A stretch of DNA of 64,000 nt. Source: Dechloromonas aromatica (nom. nud.). GTDB taxonomy: Bacteria; Pseudomonadota; Gammaproteobacteria; Burkholderiales; Rhodocyclaceae. Location: assembly GCA_017848965.1 (NCBI GenBank), contig JAFIHA010000054.1:1-64000 (forward strand). The letters are read 5' to 3'. The position numbers and the translations under genes were made by a program. Below, one piece after another: positions 44,423 to 53,427 of this stretch; position 1 is the stretch's first letter, and each line of letters opens with the position of its first letter. The notes under the pieces were generated by a model, which ran no database searches, was not told where the DNA came from, and saw nothing but the letters and a program-made list of their open reading frames with translations.

Positions 44423-46503
44423 GTTCTACCTCCGATGATCGAGGTCACCTTGATGATTCGATTCTCAGGAACTTCGTTGTGCGACAGCACCTTCAGTTGC
44501 GGTACGGTGCGGCGCAGGAATCTGGAAAGCAGCAGGCGCAGGCTGGACGGCACCAGGAGGACGGCCGGCAGTCCCAGCCCTTCCTGACGCCCCGCGGCGG
44601 CGGCGGTTTCGCGCACCAGGGTGTCGGCGAGGCCAGGCTCGAAACTGGTGTTTTCCGATCCGCCGGCAACCGCCTGCGCCAGCAGGCGCTCGAGCGTCGG
44701 ATCAAGCGACATGACCTGCATTTCGCCGTTGCCCGGGAACAGCTGCTGGACGATCGCACGGCCGAGGGCGATGCGCACCTGGACGATGAGGTCGTCGGCA
44801 CTTTGCGTGCGCAGCGCGTGATCGGCGACGGTCTCGATGATGGTGCGCATGTCTCGGATGTGCACGCCTTCGTCGAGCAGGCCCTGCAGGATTTTCTGCA
44901 GGCTGCCCAGCGGCAGGACCTTGGGCACCAGGTCCTCGACCAGCTTGGGCATTTCCTTGGCCAGATGGTCGAGCAGTTGCTGCACTTCCTGGCGCCCGAG
45001 CAATTCGGCGGCGTGGGTCAGGATCAGGTGGTTGAGGTGGGTGGCGACGACGGTCGACGCATCGACCACGGTGTAGCCGTAAGCCTGTGCCTGGTCGCGC
45101 TGCATGATGTCGATCCACACCGCCGGCAGACCAAAGGCCGGGTCCTTGGTCGGCGTGCCGCTCAGGGTGCCGGCAACGCGCCCCGGATTGATCGCCAGGA
45201 ACTGGCCGGCATAGGCTTCGGCGGCGCCGACCTCGACGCCCTTCAAAAGGATGCGGTAGGCGTTCGGCTTCAATTCGAGGTTGTCGCGGATGTGCACCGG
45301 CGAGACCAGGAAGCCGACTTCCTGGGCGAACTTCTTGCGGATGCCGCGGATACGGCGCAGCAATTCGCCATCCTGGCTCTTGTCCACCAGCGGGATCAGG
45401 CGATAGCCGACCTCCAGACCGAGCACGTCGAGCGGCGCGACATCGCTCCAGCTGGCTTCGACGGCTTCCGGAATCGGCGGCGGCGCCACCTTGACCGGCG
45501 TACTGACGGTCTGTTGTTGTTTGTTGGCGAGGCGCCAGGTAAACCAGGCGAGGCCGCCGGCGATGAGCAGGAAAACCAGGTTGGGCATGCCCGGAATCAT
45601 GCCGAGCAGGGCGATGATGCCGGCGGTGATGCCGAGCACCTTGGGATTGCTGAAAATCTGGATGACGAACTGCTGACCCATGTCGCGATCGTCGGAAACC
45701 CGGGTCACCACCAGACCGGCGGCAATCGAGATGATCAGCCCCGGGATCTGGGCGACCAGACCATCGCCGATCGCCAGCAGGGTGTAAACCCGGCTCGCTT
45801 CGGCGATCGGCATGTCGTGCTGCGCCATGCCGACGATCAGGCCGCCGACGATGTTGAGCAGCATGATGACGATGCCGGCGATGGCGTCGCCGCGGACGAA
45901 TTTCGACGCACCGTCCATCGAACCGTAGAACTCGGATTCGCGGGAGATGTCGCTGCGCCGCCGCCGGGCCTCTTCTTCGCCGATCAGGCCGGCGTTGAGG
46001 TCGGCGTCGATCGCCATCTGCTTGCCCGGCATCGCATCGAGAGTGAAGCGCGCGGAAACTTCGGCGACGCGCCCGGCGCCCTTGGTGATGACGATGAAGT
46101 TGATCACCACCAGAATCATGAAAACGATGATACCGACCGCGAAGTTGCCGCCGACCAGAAAATGCCCGAAGGCCTCGATCACCTTGCCGGCCGCATCCGG
46201 ACCGTTATGCCCTTCGAGCAGCACGACGCGGGTGGAGGCGACGTTGAGCGACAGGCGCAACAGCGTCGTCACCAGCAGGACGGTCGGGAAAACCGAGAAA
46301 TCCAGCGTTTTCTGGGTGTTCACCGCAACCATCAGGACCAGCACGGCGATCGCGATGTTGAAGGTGAAGAAGAGGTCGAGGATGAACGGCGGCAACGGCA
46401 GGACCATCATGGACAGCACCATGAGGATCAGGATCGGCGCCGCCATCTGGACGACGTTCAGCCGTCCGAGCAGGCTTTGCAGACGCATCGAACCGGCCGC
46501 CAT
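44419..46503 (-). CDS. flhA: Flagellar export gate protein FlhA
   Basis: 694 aa. About eight membrane helices in the first 330 residues. Conserved FHIPEP region: TLDAMPGKQMAIDADLNAGL, then IGEEEARRRRSDISRESEFY and GSMDGASKFVRGDAIAGIVI. Soluble C-terminal substrate-docking domain. Its stop overlaps flhF (ATGA) and its start follows flhB with no gap. Confidence 0.97.
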   Translation of the reverse strand: MAAGSMRLQSLLGRLNVVQMAAPILILMVLSMMVLPLPPFILDLFFTFNIAIAVLVLMVAVNTQKTLDFSVFPTVLLVTTLLRLSLNVASTRVVLLEGHNGPDAAGKVIEAFGHFLVGGNFAVGIIVFMILVVINFIVITKGAGRVAEVSARFTLDAMPGKQMAIDADLNAGLIGEEEARRRRSDISRESEFYGSMDGASKFVRGDAIAGIVIMLLNIVGGLIVGMAQHDMPIAEASRVYTLLAIGDGLVAQIPGLIISIAAGLVVTRVSDDRDMGQQFVIQIFSNPKVLGITAGIIALLGMIPGMPNLVFLLIAGGLAWFTWRLANKQQQTVSTPVKVAPPPIPEAVEASWSDVAPLDVLGLEVGYRLIPLVDKSQDGELLRRIRGIRKKFAQEVGFLVSPVHIRDNLELKPNAYRILLKGVEVGAAEAYAGQFLAINPGRVAGTLSGTPTKDPAFGLPAVWIDIMQRDQAQAYGYTVVDASTVVATHLNHLILTHAAELLGRQEVQQLLDHLAKEMPKLVEDLVPKVLPLGSLQKILQGLLDEGVHIRDMRTIIETVADHALRTQSADDLIVQVRIALGRAIVQQLFPGNGEMQVMSLDPTLERLLAQAVAGGSENTSFEPGLADTLVRETAAAAGRQEGLGLPAVLLVPSSLRLLLSRFLRRTVPQLKVLSHNEVPENRIIKVTSIIGGRT

Positions 46504-47637
46504 TTACGCAGCCTCCGGCACAAGTTCGGGCGGCACCGGCAACTGCTGCGGCGGCACCGGATAGGCACCACCCGTTTCGCGCCAGCGCGCCAGTTGGTAG
46601 ATGTAGGCGAGAACTTCGGCGACCGCGGCGTAAAGCCCGCCCGGAATCTCCTTGTCGAGATCACCATGCTTGTACAGGGCGCGTGCCAGCGGCGGCGCTT
46701 CCAGCGTCGGCACCGCATGCTCGGCGGCCAGTTCGCGGATCTTCAAGGCGATCACGCCGGTTCCCTTGGCCACCACTTTCGGCGCCGCCATGCCGGCCTT
46801 GTAGGCGAGGGCGACGGCGTAGTGCGTCGGGTTGGTGACGATCACGTCGGCCTGCGGCACCGCCTGCATCATCCGACGCCGCGCAGCCTGCATCTGCAGG
46901 CTGCGGATGCGCCCCTTGACCATCGGGTCGCCCATCATTTCCTTCATTTCCTGCTTGACCTCGTCCTTGGTCATCTTCAGCTTGTGGTAGTACTGCCAGA
47001 GCTGGAAGGGAACATCCGCCGCGACCACGATGAGCAGCGTGAGAACGAGCATCAGGAAGGAAAACATCAGCATGTCGCCGGCGTGCGCCAGTCCGCTTTC
47101 CAGCGGCTCGGCCAGGAGACCGAAGATCGCGTCGCGCTGCCGCGAAATCAGCAGCACGGCGACGCCACCGACCAGCGTCGCCTTGAGTACCGCCTTGCCG
47201 AGCTCCATCAGGCTGTTCCAGGAGAACATCCGACCCAGACCGCTCAGCGGATTCATGCGCTGCAGATCGGGAACCAGGGCCTTCGGCGCGAACACCCAGG
47301 CATTGAGGAAGAACGGCGGCAGGATCGCCGCCACCAGCAGCAGGCCGAATAGCGGCGAGAAAACGAAGAAGGTGTCGGCAAACAATTCGACCATCCGTGG
47401 GACGATCATCGCCGGCTCGAGAAGGTGGTGAATTTCCGGGGTAAAGGCCTTGCGCCCCAAAGCCAGACTGCGGTCGAGAAACCAGCCACCCATCATCCAA
47501 AGCGTAATGGCGGCAACGATGAGCACGGTGAAAGTACCGAGCTCGCGCGAATGGGGAATCTGCCCTTTTTCGCGCGCCTGCTCGATACGCCTACCGGTTG
47601 GCTCTTCAGTTTTCTCGAGATCGCTGTCTTCAGCCAT
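46504..47637 (-). CDS. flhB: Flagellar export switch protein FlhB
   Basis: 377 aa from the ATG at 47637 (MAEDSDLEKTEEPTGRRIEQ, the standard family start); an ATG two codons earlier is possible. Four membrane helices, then the cytoplasmic domain with the self-cleaving NPTH in DVIVTNPTHYAVALAYKAG near residue 268. FliK triggers the change from hook to filament export here. First gene of flhB-flhA-flhF-flhG-fliA-motC-motD. Confidence 0.96.
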   Translation of the reverse strand: MAEDSDLEKTEEPTGRRIEQAREKGQIPHSRELGTFTVLIVAAITLWMMGGWFLDRSLALGRKAFTPEIHHLLEPAMIVPRMVELFADTFFVFSPLFGLLLVAAILPPFFLNAWVFAPKALVPDLQRMNPLSGLGRMFSWNSLMELGKAVLKATLVGGVAVLLISRQRDAIFGLLAEPLESGLAHAGDMLMFSFLMLVLTLLIVVAADVPFQLWQYYHKLKMTKDEVKQEMKEMMGDPMVKGRIRSLQMQAARRRMMQAVPQADVIVTNPTHYAVALAYKAGMAAPKVVAKGTGVIALKIRELAAEHAVPTLEAPPLARALYKHGDLDKEIPGGLYAAVAEVLAYIYQLARWRETGGAYPVPPQQLPVPPELVPEAA

Positions 47638-47663
47638 GACCATTATCTGTACAGGGTATGGCT

Positions 47664-47669
47664 ATTATA
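47664..47669 (-). promoter_or_regulatory. Possible -10 element of flhB operon
   Basis: Perfect TATAAT on the minus strand, 27 bases before flhB, in an unusually AT-rich gap (47644-47754). No good -35 box 16-18 bases upstream was found (ATTTAA), so an activator may be needed. Confidence 0.35.
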
Positions 47670-47753
47670 GAAAAAAACCAAAGAAATTAAATAGGTAGCG
47701 CGTCTTTTTTAATCAGTTTCGAGGTAAACGGCGCAAGCCAATGACAAATAGCA

Positions 47754-47790
47754 AAACACAAAAAAAGGGAGGAGGCCTCAGCCTCCTCCC
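47754..47790 (-). terminator. Rho-independent terminator of the cheYZA operon
   Basis: GGGAGGAGGC at 47767-47776 and GCCTCCTCCC at 47781-47790 form a perfect 10-bp stem with a 4-base loop. On the minus strand it is followed by a run of T (the A run at 47759-47766). Lies 30 bases after the cheA stop. Confidence 0.95.
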
Positions 47791-47820
47791 TAACTCGTTG
47801 ACCGGCAAGGAAATCGTCGT

Positions 47821-49710
47821 TCAGGAGAATTCGAAATTGCGGATCGCCGTTCCCATTTCAGCGTGCTGGCCGTAATCGGCAAGCAACTCCTTCATGTCGA
47901 GGATGAGCACGATCTGTCCGTTCGACAGCGTGGTCACGCCCGCCACCCCCTTCGGCCGGAAATCTTCCAGCGACTTGATGACGGCATCGTCGCGACCGGC
48001 GAAGCTGTCCACCCCGAGGATGAAGCTACGTTCCGCGGTCTGCATGAAGACCCCGTATTCGGGTGGCCTGACGATTTCCCAGCCGAGCAGCTTGGCCAGC
48101 GAAATCACCGGCAGCACTTCGCCGCGTACCACCAGGGTTTCCTTGCCGCCGACTTCCTGGATGCGCTGTTGATCGATCGGCAGGATTTCCCGAACCAGCG
48201 ACAGCGGCAGGGCGAACGGCTGATCGCCGAGCAGCACCAGCAAGACCGGCAGGATGGCCAGGGTCAGCGGCAGGGAGATCAGGAAGACCGAGCCCTTGCC
48301 CGGTTCCGAGCGAATCTCGACCGAACCGTTGAGCTTCTGGATGTTGGTCTTGACGACGTCCATACCGACGCCGCGTCCGGAGACGTCGGAAATCTGCGTC
48401 TTGGTCGAGAAGCCCGGCAGGAAGATCAGGTTCAGGCTCTGCCGCTCGTCGAGGGTATTGGCCTCTTCTTCCGAAATCAAACCCTTGTCCACCGCCTTGG
48501 CGCGGATTCGTTCGGCGCTCATGCCCCGACCGTCGTCGGCAATGATCAGGACGATGTGATCGCCCTCCTGGCGCGCTTCCAGGCGAACCAGGCTCTTCGC
48601 CGGCTTGCCGGCGGCCGAGCGCTCTTCGGGCATTTCGACGCCATGATCCACCGCGTTGCGGATCAGGTGGATCAGGGGATCGGCCAGATCCTCGATCATC
48701 GTCTTGTCGACTTCGGTTTCCTCGCCGGCCAGCACCAGTTCGACATCCTTGCCGAGCTGCCGGGCCAGGTCGCGGGCAATCCGCGGATACTTCTGGAACA
48801 AGCGGCCGATCGGCTGCATCCGGGTCTTCATCACCGAGTTCTGCAGATCGGAAACCAGCAGATCGAGCTGGCTGACCGCCTGATCGAGCGCATGCAGGGT
48901 CTCGGAATCGTTCTTGCCGGCCAGGATGTCGGCGCGCAGGCTGGTCAGGCGGTTCTTGGTGAGGCCGATTTCGCCGGACAGGTTGAGTACCTGATCGAGA
49001 CGCGAGGTATCGACCCGGATCGTGTTCTCCCGGCCGCGCTCTTCCGCCCGTCGCGAGCTCGCGCCCTGGGCCGACGGACGATCGCTGGCTCGCCGCCCGA
49101 ACGGCGACGGCGCCGCCGTCTTGGCCGACTTGGCGGCAACCGACGCCGACTCGGCGCGCGTGATCAACTCGCCTTCGGCGGCCTGCGCCACCTGGGCGGT
49201 TTCGCCAGTCACCGCCGCCTGCAAGGCGGCCCAATCTGGCTCGCCGGCACCAGCCGGCGCCGCTGCCGCCATCGGCTTGGCAGGTGCGGGCTGGACAACC
49301 GGCTCGGCTGCGGGCATCTCGCCGTTGAGCGCCCCCTGCAGCGCGGCGATCACCCGACCATCGGCAGGTTGCGGCTGCACCCCTTGGCCGAGTTCGCCGA
49401 ACATTTCACGCACGCCACGCGTGGCGTCCATGATCACGTCCATCAGTTCGGCGGTCAGTTCGAGTTCGCCATTGCGCAAGCGATCGAACAAATTTTCGGT
49501 GAGGTGACACAGGGTCACCAGTTCGGTCGCATTGAGAAAACCGGCGCCGCCCTTGACCGTGTGAAAACCGCGAAAGATGTCGTTCAGCAGACCTTTGTCG
49601 TCGGGCGTCTTTTCCAGATCGACCAGCTTGTTATCGACATCGGAGAGCAGATCGTGGGCTTCCTGCAGGAAATCCTGCAGCAGATCTTCCATGCCAGAAA
49701 AGTCGCTCAT
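47821..49710 (-). CDS. cheA: Chemotaxis histidine kinase CheA (lacks obvious P2 domain)
   Basis: 629 aa. Hpt domain with phospho-His at about residue 50 (FRGFHTVKGGAGFLNA). A low-complexity linker occupies residues 110-225 where the CheY-binding P2 domain would be. Then dimer helices (TIRVDTSRLDQVLNLSGEIG), HATPase (DPLIHLIRNAVDHGVEMPEE, then ADDGRGMSAERI) and CheW-like regulatory domain (VLPVISLAKLLGWEIVRPPE). Differs in architecture from the second CheA at the right edge. Operon STAS-cheV-cheV-cheY-cheZ-cheA. Confidence 0.93.
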   Translation of the reverse strand: MSDFSGMEDLLQDFLQEAHDLLSDVDNKLVDLEKTPDDKGLLNDIFRGFHTVKGGAGFLNATELVTLCHLTENLFDRLRNGELELTAELMDVIMDATRGVREMFGELGQGVQPQPADGRVIAALQGALNGEMPAAEPVVQPAPAKPMAAAAPAGAGEPDWAALQAAVTGETAQVAQAAEGELITRAESASVAAKSAKTAAPSPFGRRASDRPSAQGASSRRAEERGRENTIRVDTSRLDQVLNLSGEIGLTKNRLTSLRADILAGKNDSETLHALDQAVSQLDLLVSDLQNSVMKTRMQPIGRLFQKYPRIARDLARQLGKDVELVLAGEETEVDKTMIEDLADPLIHLIRNAVDHGVEMPEERSAAGKPAKSLVRLEARQEGDHIVLIIADDGRGMSAERIRAKAVDKGLISEEEANTLDERQSLNLIFLPGFSTKTQISDVSGRGVGMDVVKTNIQKLNGSVEIRSEPGKGSVFLISLPLTLAILPVLLVLLGDQPFALPLSLVREILPIDQQRIQEVGGKETLVVRGEVLPVISLAKLLGWEIVRPPEYGVFMQTAERSFILGVDSFAGRDDAVIKSLEDFRPKGVAGVTTLSNGQIVLILDMKELLADYGQHAEMGTAIRNFEFS

Positions 49711-49722
49711 CTCAGTTCCTCC

Positions 49723-50553
49723 TCAGAACCCTAGACTGTCGAGCAGATCATCGACCTGCTCCTGATTGACGACGACGTCGGAGCGTCCCTCGGCATTGAC
49801 CACGGGACCGTTCATCAGACTGGTCACCTCGTCGGTCTTGCGGGCATCGGGCAAGACCTCGATAAGCAAACCCATCAGGCCGCTCTCGAGTTCCTGCGCC
49901 AGAGTGACGATCTTCTTGATCACCTGCCCGGTCAGATCCTGGAAGTCCTGAGCCATCATGATTTCGGTCAGCTGGGCATGCGTTGCCCGTGCTTTTTCCG
50001 GTAATTGCTGCTTCAGGAACTCCCGGGTCTCGATCGCCAGTTGCCGGAACTCCGCCGGACTGGTCTGGTTGGCGAATACCTTGTCCCAGGCCTGACCAAG
50101 GCTCTGCGAGCGGCTTTCCATATCATCGACCAGCGGACCAGCAATATCGGTCGCGTTGAGAACGCGGCACGCCGCCTGTTCGGTCAGGTTGGCCACATAA
50201 GCCAAGCGATCCTTGGCGTCCGGTATTGCGGCAACGGTTTTTTCCAGCAGCTTGTCGTAGCCGAGCTGGCCCAGCGTGTCGTGCAAGACGCGCGCCATCT
50301 GGCCAATCCGGTTGAACACGGCTTCCTGCTGCGGCCATTGCCCACCCGAGTCGTCCGTGGCCTTGTCTTGCTGACTGGCCGCGCTCTGCGCCGCAACGCT
50401 GTCGAACAGCGCCTGCAGCTCGTCGTTATCGCCGTCCACGGCGACCTTTGGCGCGGCGGGCGGCGGCACCGGCGCCGCCGGTACGGCGGCATAATCCGCG
50501 GCGATCGAATCGAACAGCGCTTCGAGGTCGGCGGAATCGTTACTGGCTGACAT
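49723..50553 (-). CDS. cheZ: CheY-P phosphatase CheZ with N-terminal repeated motif
   Basis: 276 aa. Four-helix core with the catalytic helix DFQDLTGQVIKKIVTLAQ, and the C-terminal CheY-docking tail QVDDLLDSLGF (residues 266-276). Unusually, two related peptides sit in the N-terminal disordered region: DLEALFDSIAADY (residues 9-21) and ELQALFDSVAAQ (45-56). Removes phosphate from CheY-P. Confidence 0.92.
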   Translation of the reverse strand: MSASNDSADLEALFDSIAADYAAVPAAPVPPPAAPKVAVDGDNDELQALFDSVAAQSAASQQDKATDDSGGQWPQQEAVFNRIGQMARVLHDTLGQLGYDKLLEKTVAAIPDAKDRLAYVANLTEQAACRVLNATDIAGPLVDDMESRSQSLGQAWDKVFANQTSPAEFRQLAIETREFLKQQLPEKARATHAQLTEIMMAQDFQDLTGQVIKKIVTLAQELESGLMGLLIEVLPDARKTDEVTSLMNGPVVNAEGRSDVVVNQEQVDDLLDSLGF

Positions 50554-50563
50554 GCTATCCCCC

Positions 50564-50959
50564 TTAACCCTGGCCGAGTTTTTCGAAAATCTTGGTCAAC
50601 TTTTCGGACAGGGTACCCGCCGTAAACGGCTTGACGATGTAGCCGCTGGCCCCCGCCTGCGCCGCCGCGATGATGTTTTCCTTCTTGGCCTCGGCAGTGA
50701 TCATCAGCACCGGCAAGTGTTTCAGGTGCGGCGTCGCCCGGATCGTCTGCAATAGCGTCAGGCCATCCATGTTCGGCATGTTCCAGTCGGTAACGACGAA
50801 CTCGAAGCCCCCCCCTTGCAGCTTCTGCAGGGCGATGGCCCCGTCCTCCGCTTCATCGACGTTGGTAAAGCCCAATTCCTTCAAAAGGTTGCGAACAATG
50901 CGGCGCATGGTCGAAAAATCGTCCACCACCAGAAATCGCGTTTTGGGATCAGCAGCCAT
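50564..50959 (-). CDS. cheY: Chemotaxis response regulator CheY
   Basis: 131 aa single receiver domain. Acid pocket D13/D14, phospho-Asp D58 ([20 protein letters not shown]), T88 and K110 (IVKPF). Very close to the enteric CheY pattern. Binds FliM and is dephosphorylated by CheZ, encoded next. Confidence 0.97.
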   Translation of the reverse strand: MAADPKTRFLVVDDFSTMRRIVRNLLKELGFTNVDEAEDGAIALQKLQGGGFEFVVTDWNMPNMDGLTLLQTIRATPHLKHLPVLMITAEAKKENIIAAAQAGASGYIVKPFTAGTLSEKLTKIFEKLGQG

Positions 50960-50982
50960 GCAAAACTCCAGTATTCATTGCG

Positions 50983-51921
50983 TTATCGCTCGATCAGCGG
51001 TCGCAGCGTATCCGCCAGCGCCTCTGCGTCAAACTTCGCCACATAGGCATCAACCCCCACCGCCTTGCCCATCGCCCGATTGGCCTCCGAGGACAGCGAC
51101 GAGTGCATCACCACCGGCACCCCTTCGAAACGCGGATCGGCCTTGATGTTCTTGGTCAGCACATAACCATCCATCTCCGGCATTTCGGCATCGACCAGGA
51201 TGAGGCGAATCTCGTCGCGCAGGACGCTGCCGATCTGCTGCGCGTGGGCAGCGATGGCCTGCAGGCGGGTCCAGGCTTCCATGCCGTTGGTCGCGTGCTT
51301 GTGCCGGACACCGAGCTTGTCCAGCACTTCCGAGATTTTCCGCCGGGCGACGATCGAATCGTCGACGAAAAACACGCTGGTATCCGGATCGACCTGCGCC
51401 GGCAGGATATCGACGACCAAGGCCTCGCCGAAGGCATTGGCCAGGATCTGCTCGACATCGAGGATCGACACCAGACCGCCACCTTCGAGTTCGATGACCG
51501 CGGTGATCAGACCGTGGTTGGCGCTCAGCACACTTTCCGGCGCCTTCACCCGGTCCCAGTCGACGCGGATGATGCGATCGACTTCATGGACCAGGAAACC
51601 GAGGGTCCGTTTGGAATATTCGGCAACCATCATGGTCTTGCCCAGCCCTGGCGGGACGCCTTCCAACTGCAGGAAAGGCGCCAGCGAGAGCACGGGAATG
51701 ACGTTGCCGCGCAGGGAAATCAGCCCTTCGACGCCACGCGGCATGTTCGGGGTCTTGGTGATGTGCGGCGTGCGCCCGACTTCCCTGACCTTGAACACGT
51801 TGATGCCGAAGATTTCCCGGGTCCCCAGGGAAAACAGCAGGATTTCCATCTTGTTCGAGCCCGCCAGGCGCGTACGCGCGTCGACGCTATCGAGCAAGTT
51901 CTTGTTTTCGACCAGATTCAT
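50983..51921 (-). CDS. cheV: CheV coupling protein (CheW-receiver fusion), copy 1
   Basis: 312 aa from the ATG at 51921 behind GGGAG; a TTG seven codons earlier is rejected. CheW-like domain at residues 15-170 (REIFGINVFKVREVGRTPHI, then VEGLISLRGNVIPVLSLAPF). Receiver at 185-310 (VFFVDDSIVARRKISEVLDK, phospho-Asp in LILVDAEMPEMDGYVLTK). Links receptors to CheA and may act as a phosphate sink. Confidence 0.93.
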   Translation of the reverse strand: MNLVENKNLLDSVDARTRLAGSNKMEILLFSLGTREIFGINVFKVREVGRTPHITKTPNMPRGVEGLISLRGNVIPVLSLAPFLQLEGVPPGLGKTMMVAEYSKRTLGFLVHEVDRIIRVDWDRVKAPESVLSANHGLITAVIELEGGGLVSILDVEQILANAFGEALVVDILPAQVDPDTSVFFVDDSIVARRKISEVLDKLGVRHKHATNGMEAWTRLQAIAAHAQQIGSVLRDEIRLILVDAEMPEMDGYVLTKNIKADPRFEGVPVVMHSSLSSEANRAMGKAVGVDAYVAKFDAEALADTLRPLIER

Positions 51922-51938
51922 TATCGTCTCCCGGCGGC

Positions 51939-52919
51939 TCAACGCGTGGCAATCGCCCCGGCTTCGCCTTCGCTCTCGCCCTTCAGACGGCGGGCTAGGG
52001 TTTCCGACAGGCGCTGCGGTTCGAACTTGGGCACATATTCATCGACCCCGACCGATTGGCCGAGCTTCTGATTGGACATCCCGGACAAGGAGGAGTGCAT
52101 GATGACCGGGATATTGGCGAAACGCGGATCGGACTTGATCTTCTTGGTCAGGATGTAGCCGTCCATTTCCGGCATTTCGATGTCGGTCAGCACCAGGCTA
52201 ATCAGCGACGACGCCGGCTTGCCGACCGACTTGGCGTAGCCTGCCACCTTCTCCATTTCATCCCACATCTGCCGGCCATTGAGCGCCCCCAGTCCGCGCA
52301 CGCCCATCGCTTCCAGGGTGCGCTCGATCTGCTTGCGGGCAACACTGGAATCGTCGCAATAGAAAACCGTCGCATCCGGACGGTCGACCGGAACAACGCT
52401 GCGGAACATGATTTCGTTGTCGATGCTGGTGGTTTCCGCCAGCACCTTTTCGACGTCCATCATCATCACCAGGCGGTTATCCTCGAGCTCGGTCACCGCG
52501 GTGACCAGGCCGCCGGTCTGCGCCGTCAGCATTTCCGGCGGCACACGCATCTTGCTCCAGTCGAGACGGAGGATGGTATCGACGCCCTCGACCAGAAAAC
52601 CCTGCGTGTGCCCGTTGTACTCGGTGACGATCATGATTTCGCGCGGCGTATCGGCGGAAATCCCGGTGTACTTGGCCAGATCGATCACCGGCACCAGCGC
52701 GCCGCGCAGGCTCACCATCCCCTCCACCGAAGGCGGCATGTCCGGTGCAGCCGTGATCGCGGGCGTACGCATCACCTCACGCACCTTGAAAACGTTGATG
52801 CCGTATGTTTCGCGACGCCCGGTCCGCTGGTCCACCCCGAGGAAGAACAACAGGATTTCAAGCTTGTTGGTTCCCGCCAGCTTGGTGCGCGCATCAATAT
52901 TTTTCAGTAGTTCCGACAT
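51939..52919 (-). CDS. cheV: CheV coupling protein (CheW-receiver fusion), copy 2
   Basis: 326 aa. CheW-like domain (RRETYGINVFKVREVMRTPA, then VEGMVSLRGALVPVIDLAKY) and receiver (ATVFYCDDSSVARKQIERTL, then LVLTDIEMPEMDGYILTKKI). Tandem paralog of the next gene. The gap 52920-53048 to the STAS gene holds no clear promoter. Confidence 0.93.
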   Translation of the reverse strand: MSELLKNIDARTKLAGTNKLEILLFFLGVDQRTGRRETYGINVFKVREVMRTPAITAAPDMPPSVEGMVSLRGALVPVIDLAKYTGISADTPREIMIVTEYNGHTQGFLVEGVDTILRLDWSKMRVPPEMLTAQTGGLVTAVTELEDNRLVMMMDVEKVLAETTSIDNEIMFRSVVPVDRPDATVFYCDDSSVARKQIERTLEAMGVRGLGALNGRQMWDEMEKVAGYAKSVGKPASSLISLVLTDIEMPEMDGYILTKKIKSDPRFANIPVIMHSSLSGMSNQKLGQSVGVDEYVPKFEPQRLSETLARRLKGESEGEAGAIATR

Positions 52920-53048
52920 TCTTTTCCCCTCGCCCGGGACGGTGCCCAGGTTCCGTATCGGGCAAAACTACCATGCAACTGGCCGTTCAGCCAACCTCGA
53001 CGCCCGCAGTGGCGAAGACCGCCCCGGACGGACCACATGACCGATGAA

Positions 53049-53354
53049 TCAAACAATGCGAAACAGTTTGCTGAAGTTGGCAATTTCCAGAACCTGCCTG
53101 ACGCTTCCCTGCACCCCGGACAACACGACATCCTTGCCGCAACCGCCCATCTTGTCGCGCAACATCAGCAGCATGCCGAGAGCGGAACTGTCCAGATAAT
53201 CGACACCGGAAAAATCCACGGTCACCGCCCGCACCGCATCGTCGCTGACCAAGGGCTCATACGCGGCGCGGAAATCCCGGTGGGTGTTGAAATCAAAACG
53301 ACCGGCCAGCGCAATCGTTGCCATCCCCGCATCCTGCCTGATAGTTGCCTGCAT
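53049..53354 (-). CDS. STAS-domain anti-sigma factor antagonist
   Basis: 101 aa from the ATG at 53354 (AGGA six bases upstream); an adjacent ATG at 53357 is possible. Full STAS fold (TIALAGRFDFNTHRDFRAAY, then VTVDFSGVDYLDSSALGMLL); the phosphorylatable Ser is S56 in LDSSALG. First gene of the operon ending with cheA. In pseudomonads a similar protein (HsbA) links FlgM and biofilm control; that parallel is inference. Confidence 0.88.
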   Translation of the reverse strand: MQATIRQDAGMATIALAGRFDFNTHRDFRAAYEPLVSDDAVRAVTVDFSGVDYLDSSALGMLLMLRDKMGGCGKDVVLSGVQGSVRQVLEIANFSKLFRIV

Positions 53355-53394
53355 CATGATTCCTAAAAATATCAAAAACAACACAAGTTTAATA

Positions 53395-53421
53395 CTTCCG
53401 GCGATTCTAGCAAGCCCTTTA
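53395..53421 (-). promoter_or_regulatory. Putative sigma-28 promoter of STAS-cheV-cheV-cheYZA operon
   Basis: On the minus strand TAAAG (TAAA, exactly 15 bases, GCCGGAAG) against TAAA-N15-GCCGATAA: full -35 core and 5 of 8 in the -10, starting with the invariant GCCG. Lies in the 73-base gap between cheB and the STAS gene. Confidence 0.65.
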
Positions 53422-53427
53422 TGGATC

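Noticed and set aside
44479..47352. Plus-strand open frame of over 950 codons across flhA/flhB
   Set aside because: Antisense shadow rich in H, Q, R and D; flhA and flhB are unmistakable on the other strand.
52960..53000. CCCGATAC on the minus strand as a sigma-28 promoter for the upstream cheV
   Set aside because: The -10 is fair, but there is no TAAA at the right distance.
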